Positions 42,155 through 50,407 are shown, counted from the first letter of the stretch. The stretch is DNA of 50,445 bases from Ruminococcus flavefaciens (GCA_002373775.1 DFJW01000087.1:1-50445); one strand, 5' to 3'. Made by a program: numbers and translations. The notes: generated by a model from the sequence alone, not told the origin.

Positions 42155-43207
42155 TCAGTCAAGTTCTCTCATTATGCGGAGAGTATGACTGATCCCTTCG
42201 CTTACGTCAAACTGTCCCTTCCAGCCGAGGCTCTCCAGCTTGCTGCTGCTGAGCACCTGCTTGGCTATGGGAGTCATCTCAGCCTTTGCCACTTCATCGG
42301 GATCTGCAAAGATCACCTTTGTTCCGGTCTGTGCAGCAACTTCCTTTGCGTATCCGGCAATGGTAGTTCTGCTGTTTGAATTGGCGATGTTATAAGCATT
42401 TCCGCTCTCGCCGCTGGCAAGTACGGTCAGTATTGCAGATGCGGAATCCGCAAGATATGTGTAGGAGCGCATCTGATTTCCTGCGCTGTTGAGAACGATG
42501 TCCTCGCCTGCCAGTCCCTTGTTGACGAACTGTGCATTTGCGCGGTTATCAGCCTTTGTGACTGTGGGACCGTAGGTGTGGCTCGGTCTTACGATGACCG
42601 TATCAAGGCCGAACTGCTTTGTATAGGACACGCAGAGCGTCTCTGCTGCTCTCTTTCCGTTGGGATAGCAAGAGCGCGGAGATGTGGGATCCACATAGCC
42701 GGCATAAGATTCCTCGAAGGATTCCAGACTCAGATCTCCCTGTCCGTATACCTCACCGGATGAGATATAGAGCATACGCTTTGCACCGTGATCTCTTCCG
42801 AAATCAAGAAGATACTTCGTGCCGAGGATGTTGCTCATGACTGTTCCCACAGGATCGCTGTTGAAAGCTGCCGGGAATGCAGGACTTGCAGCGTGGATAA
42901 TGTAGTCCACATGGAAATCAAAATCCGGAACGTCATTTACATTGTGCTCAACAAGTTCAAGCATGTCGGAAGGCGCACCTTCGAATCTTGCAGTCATCCT
43001 TTCAGCGCTGAGATCCATTGCGTACACCTTGATGCCCGCATCCATGTGCTTGTTTGCATAGAGCAGCATGTCCGCCATATATGAACCGATAAGTCCGGAG
43101 CCTCCTGCTATGAGCACAGATGAACCGAAAAGTTTTTCGATGCCGACTGTAGCCTTAACAGCGATCTCCAGATCTTTTATATAACTTTCACTTTTATAAA
43201 AACTCAT
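42155..43207 (-). CDS. NAD-dependent epimerase/dehydratase-family SDR
   Basis: A 350-residue extended SDR. The NAD site is [18 protein letters not shown]; the catalytic triad is Ser in [10 protein letters not shown] with Tyr-x3-Lys in [20 protein letters not shown] is typical of the nucleotide-sugar group. It lies between an IspD/TarI-like cytidylyltransferase and an AraD-like gene. In the pneumococcal 17F CDP-arabinitol route, a cytidylyltransferase (Abp1) and an epimerase/dehydratase-family reductase (Abp2) make CDP-arabinitol from D-xylulose-5-phosphate; the same division of labour would fit here. UDP-glucuronate decarboxylase or 4-epimerase are alternatives. The ATG at 43207 has AAAGGA upstream; a TTG at 43228 is less likely. 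Confidence 0.8.
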   Translation of the reverse strand: MSFYKSESYIKDLEIAVKATVGIEKLFGSSVLIAGGSGLIGSYMADMLLYANKHMDAGIKVYAMDLSAERMTARFEGAPSDMLELVEHNVNDVPDFDFHVDYIIHAASPAFPAAFNSDPVGTVMSNILGTKYLLDFGRDHGAKRMLYISSGEVYGQGDLSLESFEESYAGYVDPTSPRSCYPNGKRAAETLCVSYTKQFGLDTVIVRPSHTYGPTVTKADNRANAQFVNKGLAGEDIVLNSAGNQMRSYTYLADSASAILTVLASGESGNAYNIANSNSRTTIAGYAKEVAAQTGTKVIFADPDEVAKAEMTPIAKQVLSSSKLESLGWKGQFDVSEGISHTLRIMRELD

Positions 43208-43212
43208 ATCAC

Positions 43213-43929
43213 TCAGTCCTTTAACCAATCTGATCTCTTAGCCTTGAGGAGTGCCTTGAATATATCTATATCCTCTACAGTCGTGAGCTTGATGTTCTTC
43301 TCTGAACCTGCGGAGAAGTGTACCTGCTCGCCCATTTCTATCATAAGTGTGCAGGATGCGACTGAATTTGTTATGCCTGCCTCCAGAGCGCGTCTGTGGA
43401 GATCGCAGATCTTTCCGATAGTGAAGCCCTGAGGAGTCTGTGTTCTCTTGAGGTTGTCACGGGGATAGCTTCCGGTAGAAACTATTCCGTCCTCTGTCTG
43501 CATCATTGCTTCTGCACAGGGGATAACTGTGATAGCGTTGCCGTACTTCTTTGTCTTGCTGATACAGTCAGAAATAATCTCAGCTGATACCATAGGACGG
43601 ATAGCGTCGTGTATCAGAACTACGTCATCGGCAGAAAAATGCTTTTCAAGCTCATATACGCCGTTGCGTATGGAGTCCTGACCGTTCTTTCCGCCGGGAA
43701 CTACATACTGGAGCTTGGTGATATTGAACTGCTTTGCATACGCCCAGAGCACCTGCTCCCAGCCCTCGATGCACACTACTGCGATTGCATCTATTTCAGG
43801 GTGATTCTGAAATGCTTCCAGTGTGTATACTATAACGGGACGCTCGTGTACTGTCAGGAACTGCTTGGGGATGTCCTGATGCATTCTGTTGCCGGAACCG
43901 CCGGCGATCAAAAGTCCTATGTTTGCCAT
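43213..43929 (-). CDS. IspD/TarI-like cytidylyltransferase
   Basis: A 238-residue nucleotidyltransferase. The nucleotide-binding start is LLIAGGSGNRMHQDIPKQF; VLIHDAIRPMV and LKRTQTPQGF are hallmarks of the IspD/TarI group. It would use CTP to make a CDP-alcohol or CDP-ketose. IspD itself acts on MEP in isoprenoid synthesis, but the surface-glycan neighbours (AraD, SDR, two LicD proteins) favour a TarI/Abp1-type role with a pentulose- or pentitol-phosphate. The ATG at 43929 follows GGAGG by seven bases; an upstream TTG at 43944 is less likely. A 67-base gap separates it from the upstream LicD gene. Confidence 0.85.
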   Translation of the reverse strand: MANIGLLIAGGSGNRMHQDIPKQFLTVHERPVIVYTLEAFQNHPEIDAIAVVCIEGWEQVLWAYAKQFNITKLQYVVPGGKNGQDSIRNGVYELEKHFSADDVVLIHDAIRPMVSAEIISDCISKTKKYGNAITVIPCAEAMMQTEDGIVSTGSYPRDNLKRTQTPQGFTIGKICDLHRRALEAGITNSVASCTLMIEMGEQVHFSAGSEKNIKLTTVEDIDIFKALLKAKRSDWLKD

Positions 43930-43996
43930 ATGATTTCCCTCCAAATATTTATATCAGTAATTTATGGTCTGCTGATGTGCTGATATGATGCGCATT

Positions 43997-44902
43997 TCAG
44001 ACCTCATTATCAAAATCAAGTTTCAGGCAGAGATGATGTCCCTGATCCTTCTTGTCCGGTATCACCATGTACTCACCGTAGAGATTTGAAAGATACCAGT
44101 CGTAGTCGTTGAATATGAATATGCTCGTGTCTTCGAATTTTGCACGCTTCAGCGGCAGCACCTTCTTTACGCGGATCGCTTCGCCTCTGTACTTTTTAGT
44201 GCCTGAAGGAACTGTGAGCAGTCCCGACTTCTTCCCCTGAACACACTTGTCAAATGAAGCGAACCACTTCTCAGCACTGCGGAAGGAGAAAAGCTTTCCG
44301 ATCAGCATCCTGAGCTTGTAGTACTTTTTGCCGGGCGAATTTATCATGAATTCACGAAGTGACCTGCTCTTGTACTGATTCCAGTAAACGCTGTAGGAGA
44401 TGAATCTCAGCGAATCGCAGACAACCGACTTCAGCAGGAATTTCACCTTGTTGGAAGGTGCATACTCCATGATGTTGATGTCGATATATATGCCGTGGGG
44501 ATAGGGGGAAGTCTCATCTATCATGTTCAGAAGAGTCGTGCCCTTCTTCATGATACGCGGCAGGAAGCAGTTTGCGCCCTGTTCACTGCCGGGGGCGAGA
44601 AGATAGTATCTGTCGCCGAGAGTCTCATCGAATATCCTGCGGAATCTCTCGAATTCTCCGCGCAGCATAAATATATCCATATCATCATCCCAAGGGATAA
44701 AACCCTTATGACGGACTGCTCCGAGAGATGTTCCGCCGGCTGCAATAATATGGATATTATTCTCTGTGCAGACTTTGTTTATGTCCTTGTACATGCCGAG
44801 TATCACCTGATGCAGACGCTCAACATCCGCATCGGTATACTCATAAAGATTATTTGCTTTGCTTTCGATATTGGAAAACCTTTTCACACGAAGAAAACTC
44901 AT
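43997..44902 (-). CDS. LicD-family phosphotransferase 2
   Basis: A 301-residue LicD-family protein with the signature AAGGTSLGAVRHKGFIPWDDDMDIFM and a downstream IYIDINIMEY segment. It is clearly homologous to, but divergent from, the LicD protein at 40588-41433; both end near YLSNLYGEYM-like segments. Two copies suggest two different acceptor sugars or two CDP-linked groups on the same glycan. The ATG at 44902 lies two bases after the stop of the VOC gene; a TTG at 44908 is a weaker start. It probably acts on the cytoplasmic face with a CDP-linked donor from the neighbouring module. Confidence 0.87.
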   Translation of the reverse strand: MSFLRVKRFSNIESKANNLYEYTDADVERLHQVILGMYKDINKVCTENNIHIIAAGGTSLGAVRHKGFIPWDDDMDIFMLRGEFERFRRIFDETLGDRYYLLAPGSEQGANCFLPRIMKKGTTLLNMIDETSPYPHGIYIDINIMEYAPSNKVKFLLKSVVCDSLRFISYSVYWNQYKSRSLREFMINSPGKKYYKLRMLIGKLFSFRSAEKWFASFDKCVQGKKSGLLTVPSGTKKYRGEAIRVKKVLPLKRAKFEDTSIFIFNDYDWYLSNLYGEYMVIPDKKDQGHHLCLKLDFDNEV

Positions 44903-44904
44903 TC

Positions 44905-45309
44905 TCAATCACCATCCCTGTCATCTTCTACTATCTCGATCATACCGAGTGCGCGGTTCATCATGAATACAACTCTGCATCCTCCGAATGCCATCGCGGG
45001 CGCGAGAGGAACTATCACTTTGAATTTCTTGGCTGTAAGCTCCGCTATATCCCTTTCGATATCATCCGTCCTGTAACATATATGGTAAGGAGTAGGACCG
45101 ACTTTCCCGAGAAAATAATCCGCAGGCGACTCGCCGTTCCCGTCCGGGGATACGAGTTCAACGCAGTATCCGTCGTTCCTTCCGAACTGGATGAATATAT
45201 TCCTGTCGGTATCATCTATAAGCTCATCAAAAACAAATCCAAGCTCTTCAAAAGCGGCTCTTGCCTTTTCTATGTTTTTCACCGCATAACCTATGTGGTC
45301 GATCCTCAT
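44905..45309 (-). CDS. Glyoxalase/VOC-fold protein (methylmalonyl-CoA epimerase-like)
   Basis: A 134-residue VOC metalloenzyme-like protein. The four expected metal ligands are visible: His in RIDHIGYAV, Glu in CVELVSP, His in PYHICYRT and Glu in MIEIVED. This pattern and length are like methylmalonyl-CoA epimerase, but here it overlaps the FkbH gene by four bases, and similar small VOC genes accompany FkbH/ACP pairs. It could epimerise or otherwise act on a glyceryl- or hydroxyacyl-ACP thioester made by FkbH. No methylmalonyl-CoA mutase is present. Function is inferred from position. Confidence 0.75.
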   Translation of the reverse strand: MRIDHIGYAVKNIEKARAAFEELGFVFDELIDDTDRNIFIQFGRNDGYCVELVSPDGNGESPADYFLGKVGPTPYHICYRTDDIERDIAELTAKKFKVIVPLAPAMAFGGCRVVFMMNRALGMIEIVEDDRDGD

Positions 45310-46970
45310 TTTTTCTCTCCGTTAAATATTATTTCCTCATAGCTCTCCACAGCAGGATATCCGCTGTCAAGGCTCAGACGATAATGCTTTCCGCCGTCCT
45401 CACAGGTCTCTGTGAGTTCAAAGCCCAGCTCGTCGTACTTTGATACCACCGGCACGTTCTTCTTTGTGGGGATGAATGATCCGGTGAGATATCCGCAAGT
45501 CCCGCTGTAATGATCGGCAAGGCAGCCTATCAGCACGTTCTCCAGCTTCCTGCCCATTACACGGCAGCTCATGAGGAATGTGTCGATATCAGCAGCATCT
45601 CCGTCCCTGCGGCATATGAGCACACCCACAAGACCGTTGTCGCCGAATTTATCGCAGGACGAAACAGTGAAGATATCCACAGCTTCATCGGCTGCCATAT
45701 CCGTTATCTCCTTGAGAGAATATCTCTTGGTAGTAAGATTGAACTGATTCGTCTTGTTGCAAAGCTGATGTACACGCTCTGCTTCCTCTTCACGCATGAG
45801 GTGGATATCAGCCTTCATGCCGAGGACTCTTATATAGTCATCAAGGTCAAGCGCACTGCTCTGTATCGCCTTGCGCTTCGCCTCTGTCTGATACATCTGC
45901 GTCTTTGCCTTGTCCTCATCTGTAAGGGCAAGGGATCTGAACTGCCTCTGATAGAGTTCTTCCGCAAGAGTGATAAGATCGGAGCTGTCTTCCGGGAACT
46001 CTGCTACCAGCACATCCGGGCACTGTCCTGCTACCACTTCTCTCTCCACAGGGTTGTCGTCGATGAATACGAAGGAACCTTCTGTGAGGTTGAGCTCGGC
46101 GCTCATCGCTTTTATATTGGATGCCTTGTCGTTCCAGTTTATCTTTTCAGAAACAAAACAGTCACCGCGCAGGAGCATGCTAGGATGCTTTTCAATGGCT
46201 TCCTTTGCGTCCTCCGGGTTGTTCTTGGAATTGACAGCGAGCAGCGTTCCGCGCTTCTGCATCTCCAGCAGTCTCAGCTGAAGATCATAGAACCTTCCGC
46301 CCTCTTTGTGTTCGGCAAGTTCTATGCCGTTCACTCCGTCCTCACCGATAACACCGCCCCAGAGGGTATTGTCAAGGTCGAGAGCGATTATCTTCTTCCT
46401 GCTGCCAAATGCGGCTGAAAGAGCCATTTTTATCTCATCGGCTACGGCTGCTATGCCGGTCTTTGAGTACGGCATGCTGCCCATATACCACATCTTGTTG
46501 GAGTAGAAATTGTTCCTGCCCTCGTCAAGTATCCTTTTCAGGATGTCGAGAACATAGAAGTTCTTCCTGCTCTCGGCTATTCCCTGAAGGAACTGGTACC
46601 AGTCGTTGTCCCATTCGGTGTAGTACTTTCTCTCGGAATATGTCCTTACAGCCGATTCACGGAAATCCACTGTGGAAACGAACACCGGCACATCCGGGAG
46701 CTGCTCTGTGAGCTTATTGATTGCACTCTGCCAGAGCGAGAGCCTGCCGGAAAGTTCCTCACCGCTGCGGAGGCTTCTGAACTCTGTTCCGTCCAGCAGC
46801 ACTATCACGGCTTCAGGAGATGATGTATAGAGTCCCGAGGCTGTATTCAGCACATCGCTTATCCACATATCGAATCCGTCAGGGATATAGACTTCGTATT
46901 CTCTTCTGAGTTTCTGCGCCACCATATCCGCTGTGACATTTGACAGCAGCGCGATCTTTCTTTTTGCCAT
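45306..46970 (-). CDS. fkbH: FkbH-like HAD-IIIC protein (glyceryl-ACP synthesis)
   Basis: A 554-residue protein with three parts: an N-terminal SGNH-hydrolase-like region (1-185), a HAD domain with the catalytic DLDNTLWGG motif (Asp198/Asp200) and FIDDNPVE, and a C-terminal GNAT-like region (VHQLCNKTNQFNLTTKRYS, SCDKFGDNGLVGVLICR and CRVMGRKLENVLIG). This is the FkbH layout. FkbH-type enzymes dephosphorylate 1,3-bisphosphoglycerate and load the glyceryl unit on an ACP thiol. A dedicated ACP gene lies seven bases upstream, supporting this. In a glycan locus the glyceryl-ACP, or a derivative, would be transferred to a sugar rather than used as a polyketide extender. The next gene (VOC) overlaps by four bases. 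Confidence 0.88.
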   Translation of the reverse strand: MAKRKIALLSNVTADMVAQKLRREYEVYIPDGFDMWISDVLNTASGLYTSSPEAVIVLLDGTEFRSLRSGEELSGRLSLWQSAINKLTEQLPDVPVFVSTVDFRESAVRTYSERKYYTEWDNDWYQFLQGIAESRKNFYVLDILKRILDEGRNNFYSNKMWYMGSMPYSKTGIAAVADEIKMALSAAFGSRKKIIALDLDNTLWGGVIGEDGVNGIELAEHKEGGRFYDLQLRLLEMQKRGTLLAVNSKNNPEDAKEAIEKHPSMLLRGDCFVSEKINWNDKASNIKAMSAELNLTEGSFVFIDDNPVEREVVAGQCPDVLVAEFPEDSSDLITLAEELYQRQFRSLALTDEDKAKTQMYQTEAKRKAIQSSALDLDDYIRVLGMKADIHLMREEEAERVHQLCNKTNQFNLTTKRYSLKEITDMAADEAVDIFTVSSCDKFGDNGLVGVLICRRDGDAADIDTFLMSCRVMGRKLENVLIGCLADHYSGTCGYLTGSFIPTKKNVPVVSKYDELGFELTETCEDGGKHYRLSLDSGYPAVESYEEIIFNGEKK

Positions 46971-46976
46971 GCGTTA

Positions 46977-47195
46977 TTATTCCTGTACGAGTGCGTAGAG
47001 ATCAGCAAGTGTCTTTACTCCTGCTATCTTCTCAATCGGTATAGAAACATCAAATTCGTCTTCAAGGTCCATGAGGATGCTCATCATCATCATGGAATCC
47101 CATACTTCATATTCCTTGTAAGCGGTCTCCATAGATATCTCGCTTACGTCAACGTCCATAGTATCTGCAACTACCTGTAAAAATTTCTCTTCCAT
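46977..47195 (-). CDS. Acyl carrier protein partnered with FkbH
   Basis: A 72-residue carrier protein with the attachment Ser34 in EVWDSMMMM followed by ILMDLEDEFDVSIP, typical of discrete carriers in FkbH-type loci. It is 18 bases downstream of the PglD-like gene and seven bases upstream of fkbH. The probable load is a glyceryl (or derived C3) thioester. It differs from both ACPs of the polyketide-like operon. Confidence 0.87.
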   Translation of the reverse strand: MEEKFLQVVADTMDVDVSEISMETAYKEYEVWDSMMMMSILMDLEDEFDVSIPIEKIAGVKTLADLYALVQE

Positions 47196-47213
47196 TATTA
47201 TTCTCCCTTCTTA

Positions 47214-47849
47214 TCAGAAAACGGCTTTCTTAGCAGGTACGCCGATCACCTTGAGTCCGTCCTTTACTCTGGACATGACCGTGCTTCCCGCGCATATGAA
47301 AACATCGCTGCCGACTCTTGCGCTCGGTACAGTCCTTGCGCCGCTTCCCATGAACACTCTGTCGCCGAGTCTGCACATGCCGGTCACATCACAGTGAGCA
47401 CTTATGGTGCAGTATTCGCCGAGAGTAGAATCGTGTGCGATAGTAGAGTGCATATTGATTATGCAGCCATCTCCGATATCAGCGTTATCAGAGATTATCG
47501 AATACGGGTAGAGTATAAGAGCTCTGCCCAGTTTTGCGGAATCAGCAACGATAGAAGTGGGGTGGATGACACTGACGAATTCAGCGCCCTTTGCCTCCAT
47601 TTTTTCTATCACCATTTTTCTTACCGCACTGCTGCCTATGCAGCATACGAACTGGTCATCAGGCTGAGGCTGATAGCTGTCGGTGCTTCCGACAACTTCC
47701 ACATCACATCTCAGACCTTCGAGAGCTGCCGGATTGTCGTCCAGAAAGCCCTTTATGTTCCATGTCTCAGATACCTTGTTTACATCCTTAGCCCACTGAA
47801 GGACCTCGCGGCCGCATCCGCCTGCACCTATTATAAGAAGATTCTTCAT
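47214..47849 (-). CDS. pglD: PglD/NeuD-family sugar acetyltransferase
   Basis: A 211-residue protein. The N-terminal Rossmann-like part (LLIIGAGGCGREVLQWA) binds the nucleotide sugar; the C-terminal left-handed beta-helix has repeated hexapeptides (IISDNADIGDGCIINMHSTI, then HDSTLGEYCTISAHCDVTG) and ends GVPAKKAVF. The catalytic His is expected within SAHCDV or the HSTIAHD turn. PglD N-acetylates the 4-amino group of the UDP-4-amino-6-deoxy sugar to give UDP-diacetylbacillosamine. Overlap by four bases with the pglC-like gene, and a PglE-like aminotransferase upstream, support this assignment. O-acetyltransferase of the NeuD type is the alternative. Confidence 0.85.
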   Translation of the reverse strand: MKNLLIIGAGGCGREVLQWAKDVNKVSETWNIKGFLDDNPAALEGLRCDVEVVGSTDSYQPQPDDQFVCCIGSSAVRKMVIEKMEAKGAEFVSVIHPTSIVADSAKLGRALILYPYSIISDNADIGDGCIINMHSTIAHDSTLGEYCTISAHCDVTGMCRLGDRVFMGSGARTVPSARVGSDVFICAGSTVMSRVKDGLKVIGVPAKKAVF

Positions 47850-48478
47850 TTTGTCACCTCATTATGTACATTCCCGGGAGTGCCCATGAATTCTTCCATT
47901 GTCGCACTTGTCTCGGAACTGATGCCGTCACGGACCAGCACCTTCTTCACAGTCTCAAGTATTATCTCAAGATCGCCTCTGAATGTTACATTATCCACAT
48001 ATTTCACATCGTACTCAAATTTCTTTTCCCATGATATGGCGTTTCTTCCGTTTACCTGAGCAAGTCCGGTAAGTCCCGGTCTGACTTCATGGCGGCGATG
48101 CTGTTCAGCATTGTATCTGGGAAGGTACCGTACCAGAAGAGGTCTCGGTCCGACGATAGCCATATCGCCCTTGAGGATGTTTATGAGTTCCGGCAGTTCA
48201 TCAAGACTCGTGCTTCTGAGCAGCTTGCCGTAGGGCGTGAGTCTCTTTTCATCGGGAAGGAGATTTCCGTGCTTGTCCTTCTTGTTGTTCATGGTCCTGA
48301 ATTTGACAAGCCTGAATATCTTCTCGCCCCTGCCGGGACGTTCCTGTGTGAAGAACGGATTTCCTCCCATGGCAACAGCGCCTATCACTGTGAGTATGAT
48401 AAGCAGCGGTGAGAGTACCAATATCGCGCAGAACGACAGAAAAGCGTCGATGATGCGCTTAAAGCATTTAGCGTACAT
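47846..48478 (-). CDS. pglC: Undecaprenyl-phosphate phosphosugar (priming) transferase, PglC-like
   Basis: A 210-residue polyprenol phosphate phosphoglycosyltransferase of the small, monotopic PglC type: one N-terminal membrane helix (IDAFLSFCAILVLSPLLIIL), then the cytoplasmic catalytic part with NPFFTQERPGRGEKIFRLVKFRTM, STSLDELPELINIL (catalytic Asp-Glu pair) and GPRPLL. It starts the repeat unit by moving a phospho-sugar, probably N,N'-diacetylbacillosamine-1-phosphate given the neighbours, from UDP to undecaprenyl phosphate. It lacks the extra N-terminal helices of WbaP/WcaJ. Its ATG overlaps the pglE stop by one base; the pglD ATG overlaps its end. Confidence 0.9.
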   Translation of the reverse strand: MYAKCFKRIIDAFLSFCAILVLSPLLIILTVIGAVAMGGNPFFTQERPGRGEKIFRLVKFRTMNNKKDKHGNLLPDEKRLTPYGKLLRSTSLDELPELINILKGDMAIVGPRPLLVRYLPRYNAEQHRRHEVRPGLTGLAQVNGRNAISWEKKFEYDVKYVDNVTFRGDLEIILETVKKVLVRDGISSETSATMEEFMGTPGNVHNEVTK

Positions 48479-49764
48479 TATTCAAAACAACTCCTGATAA
48501 GTTCAATGATAGTGTCCTGTTCCTCTGGTGTCATTTTATTATCGCTGGGAAGGCAGAGACCGCGCTCGAAGATATCTGCACCCACATCCACTGCTTCTCC
48601 GCAGTCTATATAGGCGTTGGACTGTCCTCTGCCGTTTCCGGAAGCAGTTACGAATCCGTTCATGCGGTAGATAGGCTGCATGTGCATGGGCTTCCATATC
48701 GGTCGTCCCTCTGCATTGTATCGTCTGAGCACTTCAAGTATCTCTGTGGGACATGTCTTGCCCTTCTCAGGCACATAGAGCGCATCATTCTCGCCTCTGA
48801 CCTGCCTGCACATAGCCTCTCTGTCGATGAGGAGACAGCTGAGCCAGAAATTAGGTTCGCTGTTTGTCTCATCATAGGGGTTCATGCTGACAGGAAGTCC
48901 CTTGAAACCTTCCTTGTATCTGTTGTATATTGCCTTCTTCTGAGCTATATGCTCATCGAGGTAATTCATCTGTCCGCGTACTATTCCTGCGATGATGTTG
49001 GACATACGGTAATTATATCCGACCTCTTCGTGCTGATACCAATCGGCATTCTCACGGGACTGAGTTGACCACTTGCGCACCTTATCGGCATCTGACTTGC
49101 TGTCTGTAAGGAACATACCGCCGGATGAACCGGTGATTATCTTGTTTCCGTTGAAGCTGATGCAGCCGAAATCACCGAGTTTTCCGGTCTCGATGCCCTT
49201 ATAGGTGGCACCGAACGATTCCGCAGCATCCTCAACTATGAGTGCGCCGTGTTCATTGCATATTGCTCTTATCTCATCCATTTTTCCGGGAACACCGTAA
49301 AGGTGAGCAACAATTACGAGCTTTACATCCGGATATATCTCAAAAGCCTTTCTGAGAGCTTCCGGACACATGTTCCATGTATCCCTTTCTGTATCTATAT
49401 ATACAGCCTCTCCGTCTTCGTAAGCTACCGAATTCACGGTCGCATCAAAAGTCATATCCGAGCAGAAGACCTTATGGCCGCACAGTGTGCCTTGGTCCGG
49501 CTTTGGCTGACCGTAAAGCCTCTCACCTGCAAGCTTTGTTGCAAGATGAAGGGAAGCAGTGCCGCAGGAAAGTGCGACAGCATATTTTACTCCTGCATAT
49601 TCTGCTACGAGTTTTTCAAGTTCATTTATATTCTCACCGGCAGTAGTGATCCAGTTCTTCAGAAAAGCGTCATTTACCCATTTCTGCTCATCACCGTGCA
49701 TTGTCGGAGAAGAAAGCCATATTTTCTTTTCAAACGGCTTGATATGTCTGGCATCGACGAACAT
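48478..49764 (-). CDS. pglE: PLP-dependent aminotransferase, PglE-like (DegT/DnrJ family)
   Basis: A 428-residue fold-type I aminotransferase of the DegT/DnrJ/EryC1 family. SCGTASLHLATKL, DAAESFGATYKG and the PLP Lys208 in SFNGNKIITGSSGGM are diagnostic. It would aminate the C4 ketone of UDP-4-keto-6-deoxy-GlcNAc, second step of the bacillosamine route, downstream of the PglF-like dehydratase and upstream of PglD. It is the first gene of the long minus-strand glycan operon and sits about 90 bases from its promoter. At 428 residues it is somewhat longer than typical PglE (~385), the extra length lying in inserts near residues 83-95 and 330-345. Confidence 0.87.
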   Translation of the reverse strand: MFVDARHIKPFEKKIWLSSPTMHGDEQKWVNDAFLKNWITTAGENINELEKLVAEYAGVKYAVALSCGTASLHLATKLAGERLYGQPKPDQGTLCGHKVFCSDMTFDATVNSVAYEDGEAVYIDTERDTWNMCPEALRKAFEIYPDVKLVIVAHLYGVPGKMDEIRAICNEHGALIVEDAAESFGATYKGIETGKLGDFGCISFNGNKIITGSSGGMFLTDSKSDADKVRKWSTQSRENADWYQHEEVGYNYRMSNIIAGIVRGQMNYLDEHIAQKKAIYNRYKEGFKGLPVSMNPYDETNSEPNFWLSCLLIDREAMCRQVRGENDALYVPEKGKTCPTEILEVLRRYNAEGRPIWKPMHMQPIYRMNGFVTASGNGRGQSNAYIDCGEAVDVGADIFERGLCLPSDNKMTPEEQDTIIELIRSCFE

Positions 49765-49861
49765 AATATACCTTCTTTATTATTGTTATGGCGGAAGCAC
49801 GGATTTAGCAAGAATATCCGGTATTTTCCGCAATTGCGTATAAGAGCGCAATCTTAATTCC

Positions 49862-49890
49862 ATTATACTATCTATCAGACAAAAAATCAA
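49862..49890 (-). promoter_or_regulatory. Promoter of the main glycan operon
   Basis: TTGATT and TATAAT on the minus strand with a 17-base spacer. The ~90-base leader contains a small stem (ATTGCG and CGCAAT) before AAGAAGG and the ATG at 49764. It would drive the pglE-to-32823 block. Confidence 0.65.
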
Positions 49891-49976
49891 TAGCATTATT
49901 GAGACGAGAAGAACTTTAAACGAAATTTCAGCGAATTGCACAACAATGATATTCCAGTTTATCCCATAACAACGTG

Positions 49977-50009
49977 AAAAAAGCGCCGGGATACGAATGA
50001 TCCCAACGC
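49977..50009 (-). terminator. Strong terminator ending the candidate small RNA
   Basis: On the minus strand GCGTTGGGAT pairs with ATCCCGGCGC (10 bp, two G-U pairs) around a 7-base loop, followed by six T. Confidence 0.85.
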
Positions 50010-50063
50010 CGCAATATCATGCGTTTACATTACCGCGCGAAACCGCCTGTATCTTTCAGCAAA
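49977..50063 (-). ncRNA. Candidate small RNA (about 87 nt)
   Basis: A compact transcription unit with no coding potential: a good promoter (50070-50098), about 87 bases of GC-containing sequence with an internal stem (CGCGGTA with TATTGCG), and a strong terminator. It lies between the tRNA/5S operon's terminators and the glycan operon's separate promoter. It lacks the conserved GGAA/GNRA elements of SRP RNA, and no other known RNA family was recognised. Confidence 0.45.
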
Positions 50064-50069
50064 CTTGCA

Positions 50070-50098
50070 GTTATAGTAGTATAGCGCTGACTTGTAAA
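50070..50098 (-). promoter_or_regulatory. Promoter of the candidate small RNA
   Basis: TTTACA and TATAAC on the minus strand with a 17-base spacer; transcription would start near 50063. Each box has five of six consensus bases. Confidence 0.5.
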
Positions 50099-50121
50099 TA
50101 TCACGCTGTCAGTGCCTTTAA

Positions 50122-50169
50122 TAGACAAAAATACCTTGTGACAGTCCGCTGAACTGTCACAAGGTATTT
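50122..50169 (-). terminator. Second (distal) terminator of the tRNA/5S operon
   Basis: A 16-bp perfect stem (AAATACCTTGTGACAG and complement, 50129-50144 and 50154-50169) with a 9-base loop; on the minus strand the stem ends in TTT and continues TTGTCT. Confidence 0.8.
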
Positions 50170-50174
50170 AATGC

Positions 50175-50205
50175 AAAATAAAAACGCCTGCATTTTGCAG
50201 ACGTT
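50175..50205 (-). terminator. First terminator after tRNA-Asn
   Basis: A 9-bp stem with a G-U pair (AACGTCTGC with GCAGGCGTT), 5-base loop, then TTTTATTTTG on the minus strand, directly behind the tRNA CCA end. Confidence 0.85.
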
Positions 50206-50209
50206 TTAT

Positions 50210-50285
50210 TGGCTCCCCCTGCCCGGCTCGAACGGGCGACAACTCGGTTAACAGCCGAGTGCTCTACCGACTGAGCTAAGGAGGA
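50210..50285 (-). tRNA. tRNA-Asn (anticodon GUU)
   Basis: A 76-base cloverleaf with encoded CCA. The acceptor stem pairs TCCTCCT with AGGGGGA; the D arm is GCTC/GAGC; the anticodon stem CTCGG/CCGAG encloses loop CTGTTAA, giving anticodon GTT; the T stem is GCCCG/CGGGC around TTCGAGC. It follows 5S rRNA by six bases and ends the operon. Confidence 0.97.
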
Positions 50286-50291
50286 ATATAT

Positions 50292-50407
<116 letters not shown>

